A stretch of 64,000 bases of DNA, from assembly GCA_963969395.1 (NCBI GenBank), contig OZ017799.1:1614501-1678500 (forward strand), in the 5' to 3' direction. Positions 11,825-24,026 of this stretch are shown here, in pieces. The notes under the pieces are model-generated. The model did no database searches. It was given only the letters and a program-made list of their open reading frames with translations, and was not told the origin of the DNA. This DNA is from Pseudoscleropodium purum (taxonomy: Eukaryota > Streptophyta > Bryopsida > Hypnales > Brachytheciaceae). The stretch's first letter is position 1. The number at the start of each line of letters is the position of its first letter. A program made the translations under genes and the position numbers.

Positions 11825-13300
11825 GGCTGCAAACTCTCAATACCAATCCTTGGACTCAAGGCGATAAACCAAGACGTTGCCTCCAATTATTATCCTTCAG
11901 CACAGAGAAGCACAGCCCATGTCAACAACGTCATTCTAATATCCATCAGAATTGAAATACCATGGACAGCACCAATATCATTTGCAAATACAGATAGGGA
12001 GAGAGTTTTCAAGTTCTAAATTCAATAGAGTAACAGAGAATTTGCAAATTATCACAACTCCTCGTCCCAGGAGGTAGTTCCGCTCCAGGGAACAGAACCG
12101 ACTCACTAATTATGTTCCCTGCGAAGCGGAACTCAATTGCCAAGGAACGAATTAGACAATTTCCATCAACCACCACAGAATTTGCTAAACTTACTTCCTA
12201 ATCTTTTTGCACAACCTAAACCTCAGTTTTTGGAGACACAGCGGTTCAGAAGCGCGAGTAGTAACGAATTCAGTCACAGGTTACAGAGTTGCACTAGGAT
12301 TCGGCACAACTTCACAACATGATTGACGCCCACAATCGTTTCTAACTCCTCACTAACAAACACATCAGAAGAGGTTTCAATTGCTGTACAATTCGAGTTT
12401 GTAGGTCACGACGAATTCCCAACAAGTCGCCTCGCGCCCAACCTAAGCTCACTTGAAGTGAAGGCCCTAGGCCGCAAACTGATAAGTGAGGTACCAGGCT
12501 AGAAATTCCGCTGCATTTCAAGACGATGAGCGAGGCAAGAGTCTGGCAAGAGTGAGGACCAAGGAACCGCCGAGACAGAATGTGGCCAAAGGAAAATTAT
12601 GCTGGCCACTATCTTACTGATGAGGAGGGCATTGATCTTCAAGCTAAAGTCTGTAAGTTTGTAAACAGTGTGGAGGGACGATTGGAGACGAAAGTGCTGC
12701 GCAGCTCCAGTGGTTACCTCCAAGTGTCAGGGGAGGATCAGAGGGAACAGTACAGTATTTACAGGACGTTAAGCATTTTTTATTTCCAAAGGTGAATCTT
12801 GACAAACACTAGAAACTGCCGTGTCACTTGAAAGACTCCGCCGTCCAAAACTCATCGATTCCCAAGCTGGAAAAGGACGCTGGGAAAGGACGCTGGAAAA
12901 GGGCCAGAAAGGCTTGACCAGGACTTACTTTTTAATTGCCATGCGTGATAAAATTAGCTAGGAGAACATAGAACATAGGTTAATCAAGATAAAAATAGGG
13001 GTGTTTTTCTTTACTTTCACCTTTGGCTGGAGCCCTTGCATTCGGCTCCTTGAGTGCCCTCCTTTGGAAGGATGGTGGGATGGGGGCAATGAGGTTCCTT
13101 GTCCTACATTCCTACCATTCTCTTCAAAGCGTTCCCATCGCATTTCCCCTACAAGCTCTTGAAAAAATGTTGGTGACCTTGGGACCTTCTCCAAGAGGAG
13201 CAATAGTTGCAACAACAAGAAGACTAAAGCTTATACTTCCAAGATCATGGAAGTCAAACTAAAATATAATGATTAGGGCTTCAATCATCATCAATCGCCT
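11825..13300. other. MATE 5' flank and intergenic DNA with weak ORFs
   Basis: The first few hundred bases should hold the promoter of the MATE gene, read leftwards, but no clear TATA box could be fixed. A plus-strand ORF at 12,580-12,795 begins MWPKENYAGHYLTDEEG and has plausible codon usage plus an internal GTAAGT. It matches nothing I know and could be a small exon or chance. A second ORF pair around 12,958-13,262 looks like chance. Confidence 0.3.
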
Positions 13301-15000
13301 TAGCCCTTTGAGAGCCCTCAAGTTGGTACTTCGAGCTCTAGGATTATTTTTTGCGAATGTTGTAATGTTTTAGCAAATATTTATGCAATTATGTATAAAT
13401 TATAGTAGTTGAGTGGAATTGATAGTGGTCCCTGCCAATGGAGTTAAAAGTCTTCGTGAAGTGGGAAATATGTTTTTCAACATGTTTCTATATTTCAAAG
13501 TCTTAGTTAAGAGATTGTAAGGTTAAATTAGCAGTTTTGAGTGAAGTGAGGATGAAAGAGTTAGTCAATTGTCTATGTAACAAATAACCACTGTGAGATG
13601 CATGTGACAGTCTAACTAAGTGTCATAGTCCATTTTTTAGTCTAGAAAGTCCAATAGTCTATAGAATCCAATTCGCAAAAAATTTAGATTAATTATGTCA
13701 AGCTTATAGGTAACTACCAAATATCAACTAAAATGAAGAATAGACAGAGGAAGAGGAGATTGAAGCTTACAGAGAGGTGCTTTTAAGATGAAAGCATGCC
13801 AAGAAATCAACAGACGAGCCAATTGTCTACAACAAGCTCCAGTACCAAGATGATTTCCCCCTCATGTAGAAATTATTGCGGAGTTGCTAATTTTAGCCTC
13901 TTTATAAATAGTATAATTAGAAGTTTGGTTTTGTCCTAAGGTTTTTGGAACTTTCTAAAGGTTGCCTAAAAAATTTCGAAATTTTACAAACTTCTATGAT
14001 GACTCCATGGAAAATCAATTCTGTTTAATACTATTGGTAAATTTATAGAAATTACTAAGAATGCGATAAAATTCCACTAAAAATTAGAATAGTGTTTTGT
14101 GTGCTAATAAAGCGCCTTGTTAAGTTTGAAAACTTTTTGATAAGCAGAAGTACCGGAATAGCAACAACATTGAATTTTCCAAGAAATTACAACATGGCAA
14201 TGGATTAACTAGCAAACTAGGAGATAATGATGTCCAATTGGTATAAACAAGGGGTCTTTTTTTACTTCTTTGAACCTTTCAAACAACTCTAGCCATTCAG
14301 TTTCTTCAAAAACCACAAATTCCAAAAGTTAAAATTTTCAATTTTCTTTGAAATTATCATAGGAGGTTTAAACCCGATGGTGCAATTGGTTTTGTGTTTT
14401 GAGTAGTTACCTAAAAGATAGAGAGGGCTAGCTTATAGTTTGACTTTTTAAGCATAATTTGTAGTAAATTGAAGTTAAATTCCTGAATATCTTGGAGAAA
14501 ATTTAAGATTTGATTTGATTAGGTTTCCAAATTTTACTTTAAAAAGTCAATTTGGACTTACGATGGTTATTTAGAGGTTGACTTTAGGTTAAATACAAAA
14601 TATCTCAAGTTAATTAGGATTTGATTTAAAAAAATCTTTCAAAAGTCAACGGAATTGATTGAGCATTATTCCTAAAGTTAATAAAGGCTTTTGAAGAACT
14701 TGTTTAAGGACCTTCCTATTGATTAAACAAAGATTTAATGGACAAATATCTAAGGGTAGATTAGAATAGTTTAGGAAAATATCTTGTAATAAGAGGGTGA
14801 AAAGTCCGCTGTGAATCTTGGTAGCAGGTCCTTTGCAACTAGTATATAAGGACCCTCCTCTAAGATTTAAACATCATATTTTTCTTTCATTCCAAACAAC
14901 TATATATTACTAGAAGAGCTCATTTAGGCCATTGAGCTGACTTTTGCCTTCATTCTTTTTTTTTTTTTTTTTTTTCACTTAGCTTCAATCTCCTTTCTCA
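13300..15000 (-). repeat. dispersed repeat, inverted relative at 55.6-56.5 kb
   Basis: The reverse complement of about 13,900-14,160 aligns with 56,160-56,400. Shared blocks include ctaatttttagtggaatttt versus the same with one change, and a ccatggagtcat versus ccgtggaatcat block. The rest of the stretch is AT-rich with no ORF, and a poly-T run sits at 14,958-14,975. Family unknown. Confidence 0.4.
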
Positions 15001-15770
15001 TTTAGTTTAGAATTATTCTTGTTTAGCCTTAGATACACTTGCTTAGACTAGTTGTGATACTTTTCTTTGTTCTAGTGATTGTATAGTGCCTTCTACAACT
15101 TTGGAGTTTGTGTATGTGTTATTGTATAATAGGTGTCATTCAACTTGTTTCTAAAAGTTTGGTGAGATCTAGAGTTTGGTTTAACCCCTAATGCCCAAAC
15201 AATGTTTTTTGGCAATATAGTTTTTATGGTCAAGTCACTACAAATAGAATAAAGTATATTTTGGGTCAAATTTTTGAGAGGGTATAAGGATGGAGAGTAG
15301 CTTTTAGAGGCAATAATTTTCAAGCCTATGTGATTTGTAGAAAAAAAGTTATGGCATAAGAGGTAGTTTTCTATAGTCGAAGGACAGCATGAGTACTTTC
15401 TATTACACTAAGGCCAAAATTTGGGACTTTCCCCAAACGTAGAGGGGCAGGGCTAAGGACAGGGGTTCCAAAGCCCACAGAAATGGGTTCCCATTTTGAT
15501 TCTTCTGGGTTCTCATGCAACAAGCTCTTTTTGGCTATCTTGGGCTTTGGAGCATTTACTGCTATGAATTTTTATTTTGACACATGAAGGTGCATCCTCT
15601 GACAACAAGATACATGTAGCTGAACAATACATACCTTCAGTTACAAAGACAACTGCAGCTCCTAAAGAACTATATTGAAAATTAATTACTTAGCCCAAAA
15701 TAAACAATTTTAGCATCATTTTGATTGTCACCTAAATAGTATTGAAAATTGGTACAAAGTGATTCTAATT
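15000..15770. other. intergenic, no gene seen
   Basis: AT-rich sequence without a supported coding block, RNA gene or repeat. Confidence 0.4.
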
Positions 15771-15771
15771 G

Positions 15772-16023
15772 AATTTCCAAAAAAAATATGATACAACTAA
15801 AATATCCAAACTAAAATTTCCAAAGTCATCCAAACTGAGATGATCCAAAGTCATCCAAATTGAAATGATCTAAAGCTATCTAAATTGATATGATCTACAC
15901 TGATCCAAACTAAAATGATCCAAAGTCATCCAAACTGAAATGATCCAAATTGATCCAAACATAAATGATTCAAAATCATCCAAATTGAATTTCCAAAAAA
16001 ATAATGATACAACTAAAATTTAG
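15772..16023 (+). repeat. ~25-bp tandem repeat array flanked by direct repeats
   Basis: From about 15,825 to 15,990 a unit like atgatccaaagtcatccaa followed by ctgaa repeats about seven times with variation. The array is flanked on both sides by the phrase gaatttccaaaaaa followed by atgatacaactaaaat (15,773 and 15,985), which suggests slippage or unequal exchange created it. Non-coding. Confidence 0.6.
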
Positions 16024-16774
16024 GCCATTGGATGTAAGTGACATATTGTTTTCCAAAAAAATGTAATCAAATTGAAATCATAAAGTATATGAGTGGCAAA
16101 TTATTACTCTTTTAAGGCATTAGGAAGCAAACTCCTATCAAAGCAATTGAGGACCTTCAAAGTACTAGCACCAATTTATGACTAAATCACAATACAACAT
16201 TTGAAATTCACATTTGCACAATTGAACGACCATTCAAAGCATGAACACACCAACTAGATCTTCACTTACATATATGTTATTTGCCATCTCTTTGCTAACA
16301 GAACAAGTAGATTTCTTCTACTTCCATAAATGCAAAATCTATACTAATTTTATCTCATTGTTTTTTGTACCATTTCCAAGCGCATGTAATAGAAATCAAC
16401 CGTCAAAAATCAGGGTCAGAACATCATCCTACAGAGCCTTCAATAGAGTTAAAAAAATGGATCCAAGAATTTATTCTTGCCAGTTGCATTCATAATTACA
16501 ACTCTACGCACATCCAATCCAAAATAGAATGAGCTCTATTGCAGAAACTCAAAGAGCTCAAAATTGTGATCATAGTCTAACATGCCTATCAATGAGCATA
16601 TTGAAATCACAGAGGGAAGTAGCGTCGACTTGCTAGAACGGAATTTAGGAAAGGAAATTAGAGTCTGGTAGCAAGAGGGTGGTGAAGTAGCAACTTTGGC
16701 TGCAAATGCGAAAACCAGGACAATTAGTTTGGCAAAGAAGGTTAGAACACACAGTCAACTTTGAGGGAGCCTAA

Positions 16775-17279
16775 TCGATGATGGAGGGAGGTTGGTCGTT
16801 GCTGGAGGGAGCTTGGCTGATGGTGAGGTCACCAATGGAAGGAGCCCAATTGACATTGAAGTCGATGTTGGCGGGGGAACAATCCACACTAGAGTTGATG
16901 CTTAAGGGAGCCCAATCGACACTAGAGGGAGGTTCAATGATGTTGGGATCAACGGTTGAAGGGGCTTGAAGCCCGTTGCAGGCTAGACTGTGAGCATCAA
17001 TGTTGAAGCATGCTTGGAGGTTGGAGGGAGTCCAATTGACTTTGATGGAGTCCAGTCGACATTGGAGGTTGGAGTAGGCATCGGTATCTCCGTAGGCTTG
17101 ACATTGTTCGACATTGGAGGGGGATTGGGCTTAGCACAACAAGTTGGATCGTGACCCCAACAACCTATTTTGTTGCTATAGGTGGAGTCTGTAGAAGAGT
17201 CGCACCAATAGGGAGTGCAGACCATCATCGACACAATTGACACAAGTTTGGCATTAACATTTGAGAAGGGGCATGACAT
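16775..17279 (-). pseudogene. decayed ORF with repeated VDWAP-like motif
   Basis: Reading leftwards from ATG at 17,279 gives 98 codons ending at 16,983, and the same style of sequence continues to about 16,775. The translation is rich in Pro, Ser and Asn, with recurrent SSVDWAP, SNVDWTP and NVNWAP phrases and a Cys cluster (CWGHDPTCC). The repeated protein phrase corresponds to a degenerate DNA repeat. No family recognised; it could be a low-complexity structural protein fragment or part of a transposon ORF. Confidence 0.3.
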
Positions 17280-17849
17280 CGATATTCAAGCGATCAGCTT
17301 AATTCCGTTGACCCTGTCCAATCTCATTGGAACCACATTGATTTCTAGAAACACTGAGCTTACATAAACAAGGCAAGTTGAAAGTCAATTATTTGAACTT
17401 CTTACAACTAAAAAAAGAAGCATATTGTCTATAAGCAACTAGGGTAGTGGCATTACTTGATATTGTACACTTGTAGTCCTTACCTGTTTTGAGAGAGTTT
17501 GTGGTGGCCTGCCAATCCACAACTGAGCAACTATCGTCACCATTTCTATCATCAAGCAACACGCTGCTTAGGGTGGTATGAAAGATGAGAGTTTTACTCA
17601 GGAATTCATCTGTTTGTGAAAGAACAAGTTTGGCCAGATTCTGACAGAACTCCTTCTATCACTATTTACAAATGCAATGCCTTGACCTCCAAACTTCTCC
17701 AAAGGAAAATGGGTAAGATTAAACTCATTGCAAATCTTTCTTTATGGCATCAAGTTCTATTGCTTTGAAAAATATAAATGACAAGAGAGGAGTTGAAAAT
17801 CACTAACTTAAAAAGCAGTGGATTGGCAATTCGCTGAGGACAACTTCCC

Positions 17850-18312
17850 TCCCCAATGGAGTAAGCAATTGCAAGCCTACAAAGGCCAAATCCAAAATTC
17901 TTCCCTGTTAAACTACTATGGTGTAGACTTATCCACAACCTCCAACTCATTAGACAATGACAACAAATAAGAGGAAGGTGAGCATCCTCAAAATTTACAG
18001 GACATACCTATAGGTGAACCTAATTTTGATCTATTGGAGATTGAAGAACAAGAGGAAGAGGAATTGGCAAGATCGCAAAATTCATTGTGTGAGGGAGCTT
18101 TAGAGGACAACAACAAAGACAAAAAGGAAAGTTTCAAAAGAGAAGAATGCAGTTGGCTGCCTGAACTAATGCATTCCCAAAGCCAAACTTTTGGAGACAT
18201 ACTAAGGAAGAGAAGAAGATGGCAGTACAAAGAGCGAGACAACGAAAGACCAAATTTTTCAAACGAAGCGACGAAGGAAGCGTGGCAACAACTAGGGCGC
18301 TCAAGAATATGA
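17850..18312 (+). pseudogene. decayed acidic/basic ORF, unknown
   Basis: One frame is open apart from a stop near 17,969. It includes PIGEPNFDLLEIEEQEEEE, then a lysine/arginine-rich stretch with GDILRKRRRWQYKERDNE, ending at 18,312. The charge pattern and long open frame suggest true former coding sequence, perhaps part of a transposon ORF. No domain recognised. The opposite-strand ORF over the same bases is probably a shadow. Confidence 0.3.
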
Positions 18313-18319
18313 AGCCCAA

Positions 18320-20670
18320 GTGAAGTTGCATGGCAAGGTTGGCAAGACGATGGCAAAACTTATCTGAGGAATGAGGCTTGGCCACTTGGTAGTTTTAGTA
18401 GGGATTTTGAGGTCGGAGAAGGTAGGGATTGGCCGCAACAGGAGGGTTGAAGCGGCCCAAAACACACTTCATTGCTCAATAGGTTCACCACGCCTTGTTT
18501 TCAACCTTGCTTGAGCTACAACTAGCTAAAACTGCATATGTTACCCACCCACAATGTTAGCTCCCATTTTCAATTCACTTTGCTAAATTTGAGTCACCGG
18601 GACTCTAGTACACACTCCTTACGTGATATCGAGCATGTCACTTGATGACATAGGGTGGAGCTCTATTTTGGAGTACTAAGGCCCGTGGTGGCACTACTCA
18701 CTACGGACTTTACTGCCCTTGAGAGGCACCCTATCCCAAACTAGTCCTTTATGTATTTGCTACTCTTTGGCATTGCTAATTGGGACTCCTCACTCATAAC
18801 ACATTGAATGTGGGCTAGTTTGAGGTGGGTTTCCATCCTAGTCGGTGCCACGAGACACTTCACACAAATATCCTATGGTGCCTTGGAGCTGGTGGTGAAG
18901 GTTCACCACCAATCTTGAGTCATCAAGGTTCACTGAGATTCACCAAGGTTCCATGAGGGAGTAAAGAGGGAGACCAACCCCTCTTATAGTACTTTTTGTG
19001 GGATTTGGCAAACCCCCTCTTCTATATCAAAGGGGGTCCCCAATCCATTTTGGATTTTAGAAGACCATTTAAATTCAACCCGAACTCCCTTTGTTTCTTT
19101 ATCATTTGAACTCTCAAACTTCCACACGGCTTAACTCTGTGCTCAAAGCTCCAAATCCAACATGCAAGCCCATTTTAGACATTTACGCAATAAGTAGATG
19201 CCGATGAACTATTCACTATTTCACTTGTCCCATTTACACAAATTCTCACAAAGTTATGGCCCTTCAAAAAGTTGGGTTCATCGAGGGAGGCATCACGCCT
19301 TCACCATGGCCCTTCTCTTGGCCACAACTTTTGACTCATAACTTAGAACCTCATAATGCTTGTCATTCTAGCGTCCTTGTGTTATTAGTTTTTCACTGAT
19401 ATGCTACATGCTACTTCCTTGAAGGATTCCTTAGGAACCCTTTACTCTTCAGTCCAACGGTACTAGAGTGTGAGCGGGGAGCAATGAGCGTTAAGCAATG
19501 AGCAATTAGATTTGAGCGCTCACTACGAAATTTTTTACTAAAAATAGACATGTCAGAGTAATAAATAGAGTTGTCAGATCTAAATATAGAAATGTCAAAA
19601 ATCAAAAATCAAAAAATATATCTAAAAAATTACAATTTTTTTTATTGAAAATAATGAATTTTACATTCAAATGTTGTATGAATGGGCATGAATGAAGGAC
19701 TAGCATTTCCCACAAGTAGATGATTTTTCAACCATAGACTTGATGAATGAATGAGCTTCATTCATGTCATCCATTCATCATCCATCCTCCCAAAACTTTC
19801 TTTACATATTTGTAACATGTCTTAAAAAAATGAACTTTTTTTCCTTGTAAAAATAATAATTTACAAATTTTGTGAAGTTTGCATTGTTGACTTTAAAACT
19901 TTGTTAACTATTCTGAAGTTGGTTGTGTTTTTTGTAACTAAAGAACTTTTAGAAGGTTCATTTAGAGATATATAACAATTTGTTGTACAATGTTGTTTCA
20001 TTATATGATAAATTCTCCTTAGAATTTAATAGCACTTTCAAGATTCATTTGTAGAATTGTAACATTTCTTCCTACAATGTTTTGTTGGCTGAATTTAGCC
20101 TTTCCTTATGTATTTTTTTTTTTATGTTTATGGTTTTACAATTCATTTTAGTTGTCTTTATGTTGCTAAAAACTATTTCTACCTTAAACTAATTAGGATT
20201 TAGTGTATGCGTCAACTACTTCAATAAGTCATTTTGTATCTACTTCTAAACAAAAGTAGTTTTTCAACCTAATACTAAAAGATGAATATTCAACATCTTA
20301 TAGATTGCTACCTACAAGAAGTAGCTTCACTTCATCAAAGCTCAAACTTGGTGCATGTATGTACTTATTGTCCTCAGAATTTGCCTTGCAAATGAATCTA
20401 AAAACATAATACAAATGCTTATAGTTCACCCAAGATTTCCTACTACCAAGTGTAATTGTACTCATGATGATGAAGTCTTCGTAGGTACAAGCAAGAAAGT
20501 CTAAAATTGTGAGTCAGTAGACCTTCTGGTTGAAAAAGATGCTGGACAATAGAGTTATTACTCTACCATAGCTAGGATATGGAATAATGACTACAGATTG
20601 AATGATAGCTTTTAGGTTTCATACTGTCTCCCATTTGTTGCGGTGGTCAACTGTAGGTGCATTAGGATTA
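18320..20670. other. intergenic, possible old LTR-like DNA
   Basis: No gene supported. Around 18,550-19,350 the sequence is less AT-rich, with phrases such as cataacttttgactc and acaaagttatggccc resembling the leader-type repeats seen at 22.0-22.7 and 41.4-42.3 kb. The rest is plain AT-rich DNA. Confidence 0.3.
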
Positions 20671-20672
20671 CG

Positions 20673-21320
20673 TCATATGGTCCTACCCAATTGCTTTGTC
20701 GGGTGCATATCACCGCTAGATGGTTTCAAATTGCTATCTGGGTGTTTTGAATGAAGGAAAGATACACCTCCATCTGTACACTCTTCATTAAAGAAATGGA
20801 GCATTGCTTCGCCTAGCTCCTCAGTTTGCAATTGAAATCTTACTTTTTTCAGAGAAAGGATCTTTGATTTGGTGAGATGTGTTCCACATGCAATAGGCCA
20901 CACATTTGGCAAAAGAGGCTAGTTGTAAACCCACTTGACCTTTGAGCCTCTTATACAATGCATAAGGTCATCTGCACAAAACCAAAAATCAAAGTTGATG
21001 ATGGCCTTGGTTCTATATTTTGTCATATGGCCGTTGTAGGTAGGTGCTCGTGTTCCATTCTTGCTTGACTTGTTTATCTTGGCCCCACATTTCTTTTTCA
21101 TCCCAACTTGAATTCCATGACAAGTCATTCCTTCCTTTTTGCATTTAGTAATGTGCCACAAAGTAAGGTTGCAATTTGTTTCAAGTACCTTGGTAGCATG
21201 GGGATATAGAATGTTTGGTTGTCCTTCTATCAACATTGGTATTGGTGTTGGCATTAATATGCCTACTTTAGTGCACATTCTAGTTGCCCGAGTTTGAACT
21301 TTGGGTGCAGAAAAGTTCAC
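20673..21320 (-). pseudogene. decayed ORF of unknown family
   Basis: From ATG at 21,320 the frame stays open for 133 codons to a stop at 20,919-20,921, then continues in the same frame to 20,673. The translation has cysteines and histidines (WHITKCKKEGMTCHG; FWFCADDLMHC) that could bind metal, and a basic stretch GMKKKCGAKINKSSKNG. The long frame with a single interruption suggests former coding DNA. I do not recognise the family; transposase-related is a guess. Confidence 0.3.
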
Positions 21321-21539
21321 TATATTGTGGCAGTGAGAATCACTATCTGATCTAGGTGGTAGGTTTAGTTTACGCTGTCGTGTTGAGAGTTTTTGCCTTG
21401 GGAAAACGCAGGGTTCTTGGTTGCAACTAATTTAGAGAGGGAAAAGGAGTTTGTGGAACATATGATTTGGTGATCAAATTCATATAAAATCAAAAGTCTT
21501 CATCTAGCATATATGAAAGGCCTCCCATCTTCAACTTGT

Positions 21540-21960
21540 ATAATATAATTTGATATACATATGATAAAACATGTTGATATACATGTTTTATATAACTAAC
21601 TCAAAACATTATAATCCTTAAACTAGATTAAGCCTTAATTAAATCCTGATTAAAACAACTAATCTTACTTAATATAATTAATTGTTAGTTAAGATAATTG
21701 TATTTAATTAATTTGATTAATCTTGATTATTCCATTTAATCTTAGTTAAGCTAATTAATTATAATTAGAGTAGTTAAACTTACTTAAAATAAATAATCTT
21801 GATTAAGATAATTAATTCCTCTAATTAGCCTTAATCCTTTATACCCTTATCCTTATATACCCTAACCACTTCATACCCTTATCTTTATATACCCTAACCA
21901 CTTCATACCCTTCTTCTATATACCCTTATCTCCTTTGAAATCCATTTTTCTAACCTTTTA
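21540..21960. repeat. AT-rich degenerate repeats and short tandem repeat
   Basis: 21,600-21,835 is dominated by permutations of ttaattaa/cttgattaag. At 21,845-21,935 a unit containing cttatataccctaaccactt and catacc is repeated about two and a half times (~34-bp period). Non-coding. Confidence 0.5.
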
Positions 21961-21999
21961 TTAGGTATAAACCGAACCCAAACTCTCTTCTAAACTTTT

Positions 22000-22830
22000 A
22001 ATTAACCTTCTAACTTAAAACACCACTACAATTTCATAAAAACTTGGAATGAGACATGCAATAGCTTCACGGAAAGCCACTAAAACACACCATATGTACA
22101 CCAAATTTCACCTTCAGAAACTCATTTAGCTAGTTGCTATGCACAATCAAAGTTACTACCTACAAAACTTCAAGGCAGCTGACCCTTCATCACCTCAAAG
22201 AGCACTTTGATCTCATACAAGCTCCAAATGGAATGTGTAATAGCTTTCTGGAAAGCTAACAACATCACCCATATTCTCTCCAAATCTTAGCTCCAGAAAC
22301 CAAATCACTTGTTCTCCATGCTTGGTCAAAGTCAGTGCATCCTCCAAGTCTCGAAATCAAGTGGCAGCTCTTCACCCTCTTACTCTCCAAGCCATAACTT
22401 TCACATCCAAACTCAAAATCTAGATTTCTAAAGCTTCATAGAAAACTAATAATTTTATACAACACTCACTCAAATCTCGTATCCAAAGATTCTATAAAAA
22501 AGTTTTTACAAGCCCTCAAAGTTTTGGTCTTCCAAACTCCTAGGCAGCAGACACTATCTCACTTCAACACTCATAACTTTTACATACCAAGTTCAAATAG
22601 AGTGTGCCATACCATTTTGGAATCACAATAACAAGATGTACAAACCCTCAAATTTTCATTGAAAAACTCACAATAAAAACTGAGGTATGGCTCCCCAAAC
22701 ACACTACACACTCCAAACAACTAACTCCAAAGAAGAAGGAGAACCCGACCCCTTATCCTCCCTCTAAGGTCCACATCAGCCCATGCCTAAGCCACATGGG
22801 CATCTAAAAAAAATATTGGCAAACCCCCCT
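22000..22830 (-). repeat. leader-type repeats downstream of ORF-family copy 1
   Basis: Read on the minus strand, phrases of the type aagttatgg...gagttt and ctttccagaaagctattaca recur with variation. They correspond in style and position to the ~180-bp units downstream of copy 2 at 41.4-42.3 kb. This shows that copy 1 and copy 2 share an ORF plus a non-coding repeat tail. Units here are too degenerate to count exactly. Confidence 0.4.
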
Positions 22831-23032
22831 AGTGCACCATCAGCCATATCCATCCCATTTTCTTACCCACAAAGCATCTAAAGTCAACAAAAGGGTAAAC
22901 TATTTCTACCCTTCTTTCACCAAACTTCAAATAAACAAATGAAGTTTGAAAACACTTCAAAATATTAAAATAAAAAAATCTAAAACTCAAATATATGTCT
23001 AAAAGAGGTAAAAAAAAGTTCCAAGAGGAACA

Positions 23033-23490
23033 TCATTCTATCTGCAAGAACTTGAGGATGCGTCGGATAGTAACTGCTACATAATCAGCATGGTCTGCTT
23101 TAGCTAAAGGATTAACTGGCCTTTCTAACCAACGTTGGCGGTCACTACTTCCTTTGATAGGCTTAAGACAACAATAGAACTGGTCTTCATTCAAGCCTTC
23201 AAAGCTCCCTTCAAATGTCACCTCTCGACTGCCGGGCTCAACACCTCCAACTTGCAATAAGATTACCAACGCCCGAGCATCTCGCTGAAGGTTCCCGTGC
23301 CAACGTAGTTCCACCCAAGGTTGTTTTGGTGGTCGAGAAGGCCCAGCTTCTTCCTGTGGATTCTCATGCAGTGGTGCAAGACTCATTGGTAGAAGAGATT
23401 GAGTTGACAGTTGAGACAATGAAAACTCAAATTCCGGCTCCGGTTGAATCTCTTCATCTTGAGACTTAGAAAAAACCTCCAGTTCGACAT
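23033..23490 (-). pseudogene. ~152-aa unrecognised ORF family, copy 1 (frameshifted start)
   Basis: The frame from 23,419 to 23,033 gives a C-terminal part with PSRPPKQPWVELRWHGN, VILLQVGGVEPGSREVTFEG and RRILKFLQIE. Upstream DNA matches the start of the intact copy 2 at 40,632. The corresponding ATG is at 23,490, but one base is missing near 23,477 (AGG followed by T6 instead of AGGG followed by T6), so the start is out of frame. The ~110 C-terminal residues are roughly 60-65% identical to copy 2, and a promoter-proximal block (gaagcttcaaagtgacgc, minus strand near 23,615) is shared too. Function unknown; a mobile-element cargo or ORF is likely because both copies have the same non-coding flanks. 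Confidence 0.6.
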
Positions 23491-23737
23491 ATTTACTTCA
23501 AATTGAAAGAAAGTACAAAAAAACTACACCAAATTGATGAAGCCTTGGGCAACCCTTCTCTTTATAGTTTGTACATTGCGTTGTGAGAAAGCGTCACTTT
23601 GAAGCTTCTTCAAATAATGCCATCATATACCATATTATTAAAATAAAATTCACTCAAATATAAAAAAACACATGTAATGTGCATATATCGGGAAGAGATA
23701 TAAATCTCTTTTGCATGCACTGTCAATCGTCAAGCCG

Positions 23738-23950
23738 CGGAAGCCTAGCTGGTAAAGTGCTTCGAGGGCTATAGCACTGGTCCGGGTTCGAAACCCATTG
23801 GACCTGTATGAGCGAGCATATGGCTACATGGCTTGGCACTGCTAGTGAAAACTAGGTAGGTAACTACCAGCTGGCGCCACCTACCCCCTTGAGCGTACAA
23901 GAAGATGCAGAGACTTTAAGTTTTGTGGTTATTACCATGGTTCTTCCTCT
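23738..23950 (+). mobile_element. tRNA-derived SINE
   Basis: The 5' part resembles a tRNA: an A-box-like agcctagctggtaaagtgc at about 23,748-23,767 and a B-box-like gggttcgaaaccca at about 23,787-23,801, spaced as in RNA polymerase III internal promoters. It cannot fold as a normal tRNA and is followed by an unrelated body to about 23,950, as expected for a SINE. The 3' tail and target duplication could not be fixed. Confidence 0.55.
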
Positions 23951-24026
23951 TCCCTCTTCATTCCTTTGATCTCCCCCCCTCCCTTTTATCAATCTTTTTA
24001 CTTTTTTATTTATTTATACTTATATT

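Noticed and set aside
10668..11867. Several ORFs of 60-158 codons overlapping the MATE gene
   Set aside because: They lie in other frames of a GC-rich gene with fewer stops and have no domain or independent support.
23738..23810. A functional tRNA gene
   Set aside because: A- and B-box-like sequences are present, but no proper acceptor stem or anticodon arm forms; a SINE fits better.
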